This document shows, in pieces, positions 7,858 through 16,108 of a DNA stretch of 64,000 nt. Positions within the stretch are counted from its first letter, which is position 1, and every line of letters begins with the position of its first letter. Position numbers and translations under genes: made by a program. Source of the DNA: Bacteroides intestinalis (GTDB lineage Bacteria > Bacteroidota > Bacteroidia > Bacteroidales > Bacteroidaceae); the NCBI RefSeq assembly GCF_902364365.1, contig NZ_CABJDN010000003.1, forward strand, positions 676,894 through 740,893, in the 5' to 3' direction. The notes below the pieces were generated by a model that was not told the DNA's origin, did no database searches, and saw nothing but the letters and a program-made list of their open reading frames with translations.

Positions 7858-9993
7858 TTAAAAGTTCATCTTTACCCTTGCATCTTTCAGTTTCCAAACT
7901 TCGGCAGTAACTTCCGTTGTATTTCCATCAGAGAATAGTTCCAATAGCGTACTGTTTTCTTTCAGAGGAAATATTCTTGTAGTAAATGCATCCTCGTCAT
8001 TAATAAATCCTTCCACCACAGAACCATCTATAAACAGACGAATCTCCACCGGCTTGGTTGTATCCAAACGATACCGGTCCTTGCGGAGCGTCAAAGGAAT
8101 GTGTGCACGCAAGGAGGAATGCGTCTGGTCCACAATGAACTCCTCCTTTTTCACATCATAATAAATCAGGCTATATTCGCCATTATCCGGGTTCTTGCAC
8201 AATGTAAATCCAAACCGTTTTGCGTCACCGGGATAAAAAGTCGCCTTGACTTCAAGCTGATGTTCCCCTCTGCTCACAATGCACGGTTTCGCAGCAGTCA
8301 ATGCCTGTCTGGAATAAACCGTCGGTTGTTCACGCAATTGTTTCATCACGGGATGGGGTGTCTGGCATAGTTTTCCATCTTTCAGCTGCCATCTTCTGGG
8401 CATACTGTAGAGATGTGCCCATCCTTGTTCATAAGTGGCCTCCCCTCCTATTTCATCGGGTATAATGGCAATGGCAGCAACATCCCCTTCCGGGGTCTCA
8501 ACAACAGAGGGGGACAGCAAGCGGTTGATGACCTCCAGATTTTGAGGAACCGGGTTGTCCGGCATAAACTTTTCATTCTTGAAATCTCCTATCCAATACT
8601 GGCAACGCGCAGGTATGCCTTTATGAGGAACCCTATTCACCAAAAGAACATATTTGCCGCCCATCTTCTTAAAAACCGGCATTTCCCAGAAAATACCGGA
8701 TTCATCCACTTCCGGATTGCCCTCAAACAGTAAATGTACAAAATCCCATTTCTTCAGGTCTGTCGATTTATAAAGCAGCAAAGCTCCGTGAGGTGTATCG
8801 GTCTTCTCAATGCCGAAACCAATAGTCATATACCAGACATCACCCTCTTTCCAGACATACTGGTCGCGCATGTCCGTACGGGTATATCCGGCAGGCTTCT
8901 CGGCAATGACCGGATTACCCGCATATTTCTCCCATTCTATCAGCGCAGTATCTTTCGGAAAAGCAATACCCACTCCCATCTTGTCTCCACCGGCTGTGTA
9001 TATCAGCTGGGGGAGACCGCCATCATTGATGACAGCGTGCCCGGACCATATTCCATTCTTGTCATAAGCAGCATCAGGAGTCAAAGCCGGCTTTTCCTCG
9101 GTCCAATGAAGCATATCGGGACTGCTGAAATGTCCCCAATTTATCTGCCCCAAGAAGATTGCAGAAGCATTCTTCTGATTGAATATATGATATTTACCTT
9201 TATAAAGAAGTAAACCATGCGTCTCATTCGTCCAATTGGCAGCCGGCAACAGATGATAACGGGGACGGTTGAAGTCCTTCGCAAAACGGGTTTCCGGAAT
9301 AGCCAAAACCGGGGTCTTCTTCAATCCTAAGGCAATCTCGTCTCTCCATGCAGACGAATCATCGGGAAAGGGAGTGAGGCTTATCCCGTCAATCAGCCCG
9401 TTTATAGCCGTAACATCGTACATCCAAACCTTCTTTTCCCTGAAATCCTTACCTACCCGAAGCGTCATTTCCCCATCCTGTAAGTTCCGAGACCATACCT
9501 CTGAATTCATCCTCTGCCCATTCAGGCAAACCGATTTATTACTCAAATCAAGGACTACATGTAGCCACTTGAAGCGGTCGACTTTTGTCTTTAATGAGCA
9601 GTAAGAGTACGAGCCATTCTGTCCCATTCCCAACAGCAGCCCACCATAACGGTCCACACATACCGCTACAGATGTTCCTACCATGTCTCTGATTCCCATA
9701 AAAGCAGCAGTATCCGTCGGATAAGATTCCAGAGCAAACCATCCGGACAACGACGAAACATCTCCTTCCGTGGCAGCATCCATCCAAGTAGAATACCCGT
9801 CTGTACGAAGGGCTTTACCTTCGACTCCGGCAACAAATTCCGGTATTTCCTTTATAGTGTACAAATTCAACAATGACTTGCCGTCACTGGAAAGTAAGGG
9901 ATCCTGCCCGTCAAACGACCACGTTTTTTGAGCAAAAGCTGCATTCAAAGAAAGCAATAGACAGCCCAATATAGAATAGGCAAAGTGTTTCAT
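7858..9993 (-). CDS. LamG-like domain plus divergent GH32 module with altered catalytic motifs
   Basis: A 711-residue secreted protein: signal peptide ending AFAQ, a concanavalin/LamG-like sandwich (about residues 20-220), then a GH32 propeller and C-terminal sandwich. The nucleophile block is WTNETHG, with Glu (E257) where GH32 enzymes have Asp. The second block is MRDQYV instead of FRDPKV, and the acid/base block is WEMP instead of WECP. The transition-state Asp and acid/base Glu are kept. It may be a weak or different enzyme, or a fructan-binding protein. It is the first gene after susD, where a SusE-like surface binder is usual and none is found. The ATG at 9993 is chosen because it opens the signal peptide. 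Confidence 0.88.
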   Translation of the reverse strand: MKHFAYSILGCLLLSLNAAFAQKTWSFDGQDPLLSSDGKSLLNLYTIKEIPEFVAGVEGKALRTDGYSTWMDAATEGDVSSLSGWFALESYPTDTAAFMGIRDMVGTSVAVCVDRYGGLLLGMGQNGSYSYCSLKTKVDRFKWLHVVLDLSNKSVCLNGQRMNSEVWSRNLQDGEMTLRVGKDFREKKVWMYDVTAINGLIDGISLTPFPDDSSAWRDEIALGLKKTPVLAIPETRFAKDFNRPRYHLLPAANWTNETHGLLLYKGKYHIFNQKNASAIFLGQINWGHFSSPDMLHWTEEKPALTPDAAYDKNGIWSGHAVINDGGLPQLIYTAGGDKMGVGIAFPKDTALIEWEKYAGNPVIAEKPAGYTRTDMRDQYVWKEGDVWYMTIGFGIEKTDTPHGALLLYKSTDLKKWDFVHLLFEGNPEVDESGIFWEMPVFKKMGGKYVLLVNRVPHKGIPARCQYWIGDFKNEKFMPDNPVPQNLEVINRLLSPSVVETPEGDVAAIAIIPDEIGGEATYEQGWAHLYSMPRRWQLKDGKLCQTPHPVMKQLREQPTVYSRQALTAAKPCIVSRGEHQLEVKATFYPGDAKRFGFTLCKNPDNGEYSLIYYDVKKEEFIVDQTHSSLRAHIPLTLRKDRYRLDTTKPVEIRLFIDGSVVEGFINDEDAFTTRIFPLKENSTLLELFSDGNTTEVTAEVWKLKDARVKMNF

Positions 9994-10067
9994 AATAAAA
10001 GATTGTTTAAAGGAAGAGGGGGGAAACAAATGTTTCCCCTCCCTTGCGTTTCTATTTCAAAATATAA

Positions 10068-11852
10068 TTAGTTGAACGGAGCATAACCGGGATTCTGTAC
10101 ATACTTGCCCCCAGAAAATCCGTATTGATTGTTCGGAACCGGATAATACTCATCCTTTCCACCCGTAAAGCGCGCATTGGCATAGTAAACACGATTGTCT
10201 GACTCCGCGGTAATGTACTTGTTCATGGTTGTTTCCACTATACCCCAACGGACCAGGTCGAAGAAACGTTCACCTTCCAAAGCCTTCTCCAGACGAACTT
10301 CCATACGAAGAGCCTGACGGGCATAGTCTTGAGTCCAGTTATCGGCAGGATAAGGATTGACAAGGTAGTTGGCCGCATCTTTGGAATCATCATTGAAATC
10401 CTTTACATAGGCACTGTTCCGGGCACGATTGCGTATCTGATTAATCAAATCACGGGCAGTTTCGAGTCCATTGCCTTCATTAAGTTCAATAAGAGCTTCA
10501 GCTTTCCAAAGAAGAATATCTGCGTAACGTATAATCTGCCAGTTCAACTGTGAAGCCCCCCAAGGCCAGCCATTAAACATATCACTACTTTCTGGAGAAA
10601 CCCAGAAGCGCTTCACACAATTATAGCCATAAGTTTCTTTATCACGCACCCATCCTTCACACGGTTTGTCCGGATAAGTTTTCCAAGTTAGATTAGGACG
10701 GCCCACTACAAAATCAAGACGCGGATCTACATTGGGAGCCGTGTTTTGCAAAGTATAAACACCATTGTTCAATACGGCCCAACTATAATCAGATTTTGAC
10801 TGATAATTAAAATCGGGCAGACCGTTTGCATCTGTCTGGTAAGCATTGATCAGATCTTGACTGGGCAGGAAGAAACCGTCACCTCCGTAAGGACTGCCAC
10901 CACCCGGAGAATTCAACAGGTTACTCCAATTAATGCGGCCGGCACTTTCGGTGCCGTCATTCATGGAATATTGAATGGCAAAAACTGACTCTTTACCGTT
11001 TTCATTGGCCACTAAATCCAAGCCTTGAAAATCGTCAAGCAAACCATAACGATTGCTGGCAGTCACCTGGTCGCAAAGCGAAACGACCTCTCTCAGCAAC
11101 TCTTTATCAATGGAAGTTACGGCATGCTTAGTTTCATCCTGCTGATAGGCCTGGTACAATTTGATTTTAGCTGCATAAGCCAATGCGATATATTTATGAA
11201 TACGCCCTACTTCCGATTGCGATTCAGGAAGCTGTTCGGCTGCATTGAGCATTTCTTTGGCCAGTTTGCCTAAAATCTCGTCACGGGTAAACTCATTGTT
11301 CGGAATATCGGGATATTGGATAATCTCAACGTTTTCATCAAAATATGGAATCTTGTTGAAAAGGCGGCTCAATTCAAAATAATAATGAGCACGAAGCACT
11401 TTCATCTCCGCAATGCGGGATACACGTCCGCTCACCTGCTCGTCTGTTGCAACATTCAGAACACGCAATGCAGAATTACAACGCTGTACACTGCAATATA
11501 GATGATACCACTTGCTGTCCAGAAATCCATTGGTTGCATCCATATCAAATGTCTCCATACGGTGCACTTCATTAAGGTCACCAACACCACCACCGCCTTT
11601 ATAGGCATTGTCCGAACGTACCTCACCATAAGTCCAATTGGAAGTAGGATGGCACCATACACTCCAACTCTGTCCCTCGGGACCACCCAAAGCTGCATAT
11701 GCGGCATTCACCAAAAGGTCGGCACCTTCTGTAGAAGTCATAATATCTTCGTTCAAGCTACCCTGGGGCTTCAAATCCAGGAAACGGTCTTCATTACAGC
11801 TTGCAGTCATCATCGCTACTGCGCCAAGCATATATAAATGTTTCAATTTCAT
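10068..11852 (-). CDS. susD: SusD/RagB family outer-membrane nutrient-binding lipoprotein
   Basis: A 594-residue lipoprotein: the signal ends MTASC with the acylated Cys followed by NEDRFLDLKP. The N-terminal helical TPR-like region and the RagB/SusD C-terminal pattern (RMEVRLEKALEGERFFDLVRW, and YYPVPNNQ near the end) are clear. SusD proteins cap the SusC channel at the cell surface and hold the glycan. It starts 19 bp after the susC stop, so the two are co-transcribed. The substrate, likely a fructan, is inferred from the following GH32 genes. Confidence 0.97.
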   Translation of the reverse strand: MKLKHLYMLGAVAMMTASCNEDRFLDLKPQGSLNEDIMTSTEGADLLVNAAYAALGGPEGQSWSVWCHPTSNWTYGEVRSDNAYKGGGGVGDLNEVHRMETFDMDATNGFLDSKWYHLYCSVQRCNSALRVLNVATDEQVSGRVSRIAEMKVLRAHYYFELSRLFNKIPYFDENVEIIQYPDIPNNEFTRDEILGKLAKEMLNAAEQLPESQSEVGRIHKYIALAYAAKIKLYQAYQQDETKHAVTSIDKELLREVVSLCDQVTASNRYGLLDDFQGLDLVANENGKESVFAIQYSMNDGTESAGRINWSNLLNSPGGGSPYGGDGFFLPSQDLINAYQTDANGLPDFNYQSKSDYSWAVLNNGVYTLQNTAPNVDPRLDFVVGRPNLTWKTYPDKPCEGWVRDKETYGYNCVKRFWVSPESSDMFNGWPWGASQLNWQIIRYADILLWKAEALIELNEGNGLETARDLINQIRNRARNSAYVKDFNDDSKDAANYLVNPYPADNWTQDYARQALRMEVRLEKALEGERFFDLVRWGIVETTMNKYITAESDNRVYYANARFTGGKDEYYPVPNNQYGFSGGKYVQNPGYAPFN

Positions 11853-11871
11853 AATAGTATAGTTTTAAAGT

Positions 11872-14800
11872 TTAGAAACCAAATGATAATCCCAAAGAGA
11901 ACGTACGGGGCAACGGATAAGGATAACCCAAACCTTCAGGGTCAGCACCCTTATAACCGGTAATTGTAAACAAGTTCTGAGCCTGGAAATAAATGCGCGC
12001 ATGACGCATCTTCATCTTGTCGAGAATAGCTTTAGGAAGTGTGTAGCCCAATGTCAGGCTTTTCAACTTGATATACGAACCATTTTCAATATAGAACTCA
12101 GAAACTTCGTGCTCATTGTTGCTGTTAAGGGTAGTCAAGGCCGGTACACTGCTATTGTAAACACCCGTCTTTTCAAAGTTCTCGTAGGCATGCATGGCGT
12201 CGAGCAGGCGGGTAGAGTGATTGCCGGTCCAGCATTGGAACAAATCCGTATAATATTTGGAGTTGTTATAAGCATCACGAATCATGCCGTTGAAGAACAT
12301 GCTGAGGTCAAACCCTTTCCAGGATGCCCCCAGATTCAGGCCTGCAATCACTTTCGGATTGTCAGAGCCCAACCATACGCGGTCGTTAGTATCAATCGTA
12401 CCGTTACCGTCAGCATCCACATATTTGATACGTCCTATTCCGGGAGCACCAAACTGTACATTATATTTGGATTTATACTCATCCACCTCTTGCTGGGTAC
12501 GGAATACTCCATCTGTCTTGAAGCCCATCCATGAACCGAACGGCTGGCCAACCAAGGTCTTGTCAACACCATTACCACCACCATAAGTATAGTAAATCTC
12601 TTCCGTCAGCTCTGTAACTTCATTCTTGTAATATGAAAAGTTAAATGCTACATTATATTGGAAATCCTTAACCTTATCATTCCAAGTCAATGCCATTTCG
12701 AAACCTTTATTGTTCATCGTACCACCATTATACCAGCAGTAACCACCTTCGCCAATGACAGCAATATACGGTTTCTCTACAAGCATATCACTCGTCTTCT
12801 TATCAAAATAATCGAGAGAAGCACTCAGACGTCCGTTCAAGAAAGCGGCATCCACACCGATATTGAACTGCCGTGTGCTCTCCCACTTCAAATCAGGATT
12901 GGTAGATCTCACTTTGTAACCACCGGGAGCAAGAGTTGTTCCATCACCGTTCATGTTGTAGCTTGCATCCTTCAGGCTAATCAAGTATTTAGTATAGGGA
13001 GCCTCATTATCAATGATATCGTTACCGTTGATACCCCATGAAGCACGCAGTTTCAAGTCCGTCAACCAATTCTTGGTCGCTTCCATAAACTTCTCACTTG
13101 AAATACGCCAGCCTGCCGACACTGAGGGGAAGTAGTCTACATTATTACCCTTTGCCAAACGGGAAGAAGCATCACGACGCACCGTAACAGAAGCCAGATA
13201 CCGTCCCTCATAGTCATAGTTCACTTTACCGAAGTAAGACACCATACCATAATTGGAAGCACCGGCACCTACATTCTTACCGGCAGTCACACCGTCGAGA
13301 TAAATATAATCTTCATCTTCCACAGCCAGTCCTGTACCATAACCGAACATGGATTCCGAATGGTTCTTCTTAGCCTCCGTACCAAGAAGTGCAGTCAGAT
13401 TGTTCTTTCCAAATGCTTTGCTATAAGTTACGGTATTGGTCCATACCCAATCCAGTCTTTTGTTGGAGGATTGAGTCAACTTATTGACCTCATCGCGTGC
13501 CCATGCCGGCTCAAAAGTTTTATTGGTTTCATCATAATAGTTCATGCCAAAATTGGTTTTCAGCACCAAGTCCTTAATCGGTTCAATTTCAAGGAATGCA
13601 TTACCAAAGATACGCCAGTAATCATGTTTGTTCTGCTTCTCGTTCTCCAACAGACGTGCCATGTTGGGAGCATCACCCAAAACATCATTGATGGCATCGT
13701 TATAATTGCCATTCTCATCATAAACCGTTTTGGCAGGATGTTGCTTGATGGCATTCTCATCTACCCCACCCGGACTAAGGGTCTGTGTCCAACGATTGAT
13801 GGCAACGTTTTCGCCAATGCGCAAACGATTGTCAAGATAATGATAGTTGGAACTGATACGGGTATTGATTCGCTGGAAGTTTGTATTCTCTACCAGACCG
13901 TCATGATCGAGATAGTTCAACGCTAACGAAAAAGAACCATTATCGGAGCCCTTTGATAGTGTAGCACTGTAATTCTGCATTAGAGCAGTACGATAAACCA
14001 CATCACGCCAGTCCGTATCAACGGCATGTACTTTAGCTCCATTCAGACCGACATAGTCCTGAAGTTGAGGAGTTACACCATTACCATAGATCTCACTGCT
14101 TGGCGTAGCACCATTATTGGCATACATATAAGCCGACCAATAAACTTGCCCCCATTCATCAGCATTCAGCATATCAAAGCCGCACTGATAAGTCTGCATG
14201 GTCAACGACATATCAAAATCCACACGGGTCTCCCCTTTCTTGGCACGCTTGGTAGTAATGATAATCACGCCATTGGCAGCCTGCGCACCATAAATAGAAG
14301 CAGAAGCGGCATCCTTCAACACCTGAATGGATTCTACATCATTGGAGGAAAGGATAGACGAGATATTTTCACGGGTCATCACGCCATCAATGACATAAAG
14401 CGGGGAATTGGCATCATTTCGGAAAGATGACTTACCACGAACCAATGTAGAGGTATTTCCACCGCCCGGCGTGCCGTCAGTCGTAATGTTCATTCCGGCA
14501 ACACGTCCCTGCAAGCTTGACAATACATTTCCGGTAGGAATATCCGCTACATCCTTCATCTTGACCACAGCCACCGAACCAGTCAGACTGGCCTTTTTCT
14601 CAGACATATAGCCGGTCACCACTACTTCATCAATCAACTGGGAATCCTCCGCCAACTCAATACGTAAAGTGGGCTGAGCCTTTACTGTAACGGTTTTATA
14701 TCCTATATAGGATACAGATAATGTGGCACCGGAAGCTACGGACAGAGTGAAATTTCCGTCAATATCCGTAATCGTTCCATTGCTGGCGGAACCTACTTCC

Positions 14801-14943
14801 ATGACAGAAGCACCGATAATGGATTCACCAGTCGTTTTTTCAACGACAATACCTTTTACTTGGACTTGCTGGGCAAATGAAGAAATGCCCGCAAAGAGAA
14901 GCACAATTAATGTGCAAATCCTAAGATTAATGCTTTTCAACAT
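11872..14943 (-). CDS. susC: SusC/RagA family TonB-dependent outer-membrane transporter
   Basis: A 1023-residue barrel with a signal peptide ending SSFAQ, an N-terminal carboxypeptidase-regulatory-like domain (GESIIGASV to SVSYIGYKTVTV), a TonB-box-like segment (DEVVVTGYMSEKKASLTG), a plug domain (residues about 120-250, with LYVIDGV and IQVLKDAASASIYGAQA) and a long barrel ending in LGLSFGF. It imports oligosaccharides across the outer membrane with SusD. It is the first gene of the PUL; no sensor/regulator (HTCS, SusR or ECF sigma) lies next to it inside this window. The ATG at 14943 opens the signal peptide; an alternative at 14982 adds 13 residues. Confidence 0.97.
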   Translation of the reverse strand: MLKSINLRICTLIVLLFAGISSFAQQVQVKGIVVEKTTGESIIGASVMEVGSASNGTITDIDGNFTLSVASGATLSVSYIGYKTVTVKAQPTLRIELAEDSQLIDEVVVTGYMSEKKASLTGSVAVVKMKDVADIPTGNVLSSLQGRVAGMNITTDGTPGGGNTSTLVRGKSSFRNDANSPLYVIDGVMTRENISSILSSNDVESIQVLKDAASASIYGAQAANGVIIITTKRAKKGETRVDFDMSLTMQTYQCGFDMLNADEWGQVYWSAYMYANNGATPSSEIYGNGVTPQLQDYVGLNGAKVHAVDTDWRDVVYRTALMQNYSATLSKGSDNGSFSLALNYLDHDGLVENTNFQRINTRISSNYHYLDNRLRIGENVAINRWTQTLSPGGVDENAIKQHPAKTVYDENGNYNDAINDVLGDAPNMARLLENEKQNKHDYWRIFGNAFLEIEPIKDLVLKTNFGMNYYDETNKTFEPAWARDEVNKLTQSSNKRLDWVWTNTVTYSKAFGKNNLTALLGTEAKKNHSESMFGYGTGLAVEDEDYIYLDGVTAGKNVGAGASNYGMVSYFGKVNYDYEGRYLASVTVRRDASSRLAKGNNVDYFPSVSAGWRISSEKFMEATKNWLTDLKLRASWGINGNDIIDNEAPYTKYLISLKDASYNMNGDGTTLAPGGYKVRSTNPDLKWESTRQFNIGVDAAFLNGRLSASLDYFDKKTSDMLVEKPYIAVIGEGGYCWYNGGTMNNKGFEMALTWNDKVKDFQYNVAFNFSYYKNEVTELTEEIYYTYGGGNGVDKTLVGQPFGSWMGFKTDGVFRTQQEVDEYKSKYNVQFGAPGIGRIKYVDADGNGTIDTNDRVWLGSDNPKVIAGLNLGASWKGFDLSMFFNGMIRDAYNNSKYYTDLFQCWTGNHSTRLLDAMHAYENFEKTGVYNSSVPALTTLNSNNEHEVSEFYIENGSYIKLKSLTLGYTLPKAILDKMKMRHARIYFQAQNLFTITGYKGADPEGLGYPYPLPRTFSLGLSFGF

Positions 14944-15114
14944 ATCTATTAATTTAAAGTTAATAATAAACCAATTCTGCAATTGAGTTTTGTGTCAGCA
15001 AAATTAGGCGAAACCCAGATTTGTACCTATAACAAATGTTACGAAAGATGGCATTTTTGATACATCCCCTTTCTAAAGGTGTTCTATGCATGTTTTTTGC
15101 TGAATAAACTTTCG

Positions 15115-15316
15115 TTTTAATAACCGCTAAAAAATAAGTTGGTACAATTTTCTTATTCAAAACAACTTTCAAGAGTTCACTTCAACTTCGGATTCGCATA
15201 AATAAGGGCTCTATGGTTCAGTAAAGATGGAAATAAGGTGCAGCAAACAACAGTCTTTATCAAGTCAAACGGAGCTAATGAAAACTGTACCAACTTATTT
15301 TTAGTGATTACTAAAA
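15115..15316. repeat. 202-bp element bounded by 38-bp imperfect inverted repeats
   Basis: Bases 15115-15152 and 15280-15316 are inverted copies of each other with four substitutions and one single-base gap; the core ataagttggtaca is identical. There is no open frame inside. The element sits 172-373 bp upstream of susC, between it and the PD-(D/E)XK gene. It looks like a small non-autonomous mobile element (MITE), or a long RNA stem. In minus-strand RNA three of the four substitutions would still pair as G-U. The flanking 14944-15114 contains no gene and no convincing promoter. Confidence 0.7.
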
Positions 15317-15365
15317 GCCCTGAAAGCAGCGGAATTTTCTTATTTCCATCTGCTTTCAGGGCTTT
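15314..15365 (-). terminator. Intrinsic-type hairpin after the PD-(D/E)XK gene
   Basis: Perfect 16-bp arms (15314-15329 and 15350-15365, aaagccctgaaagcag and its complement) lie 30 bp beyond the stop at 15395. The minus-strand side continues gggctttta. Its left end touches the inverted-repeat element. Confidence 0.7.
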
Positions 15366-15394
15366 CTGTATTCTGTAAGATTAGACTATACCTG

Positions 15395-15967
15395 TCACAC
15401 CTCTTCCAGCCGTACCAACTCCCAGTTACTGAACTGCATCACGATGCAATGCAGCGCTGTACCCTGACACATCAACTGCACCTTTGCGCCTTCGGCATAA
15501 CGGTGAATCTGGTCTACGGCATCCTGCCACTGGGCTTCACCTTTAGCGGCATAATCCTTGGCGGAAAGATACTTCAGCTCCAGAATGTAACTGTGCTTCA
15601 CTTCGGGATAGCGTTGCAGGTCCGGCATCAGGAAAAGGTCACAGAAGCCGTGGTTCAACTCCACTTCGGGGGCAATGAGGTAGTAAGCGTTTATACTGAG
15701 ATAGGCTTGGAAGAAACCCTGAATGTTGCGCTCGCCTTCTATCAGACTGCGCACGGAAGAATTCTCTTTATAATCATGGGCAATCTTCTCCAAGGTTGGA
15801 CGCCAGTCGCCGTCGAAGGCCATGTTGTTGCCGATCAGCTTGGTCAGGTCGATGCGTTCTTTACCTTGATATTGCTCCAGCACCGTGATAACTTCCTGCA
15901 TGTAAAGCTGCAAGTCATCCTCCGCATTTTCTTTTTCTTCATTCATAACCATTCGTTTTTGTTTCAC
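15395..15967 (-). CDS. Stand-alone PD-(D/E)XK nuclease-superfamily domain protein (PDDEXK_9-like)
   Basis: A 190-residue protein. Its C-terminal 120 residues match the nuclease-like domain usually found at the end of AAA-ATPase/PD-(D/E)XK fusion proteins of Bacteroides: SVRSLIEGERNIQGFFQAYL, APEVELNHGFCDLFLMPDL, and ILELKYL, giving the D...ExK core. The ATPase half is absent; a TGA lies just upstream of the GTG at 15967. Internal ATGs at 15952 and 15946 are alternative starts. It may be a remnant of a longer gene or a real small protein. Its biochemical role is not known. Confidence 0.7.
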   Translation of the reverse strand: MKQKRMVMNEEKENAEDDLQLYMQEVITVLEQYQGKERIDLTKLIGNNMAFDGDWRPTLEKIAHDYKENSSVRSLIEGERNIQGFFQAYLSINAYYLIAPEVELNHGFCDLFLMPDLQRYPEVKHSYILELKYLSAKDYAAKGEAQWQDAVDQIHRYAEGAKVQLMCQGTALHCIVMQFSNWELVRLEEV

Positions 15968-16108
15968 CCTTCAAAAGAAGCAGCTTGTTGCACAAAACGT
16001 ATACACCGCAACAATGTTTATGAATGATTCATGCCAGGCCAAGATGGTGAAATGAAGCAAAATCACTATCTTGCGCTGCTTTTTCAGAACAACATCCATC
16101 AACAGACC

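Noticed and set aside
13360..13926. Plus-strand frame of 188 codons
   Set aside because: It is antisense to the SusC barrel; no family pattern.
15115..15316. Insertion sequence
   Set aside because: The inverted repeats enclose only about 127 bp with no transposase frame; recorded as a MITE-like or RNA element instead.
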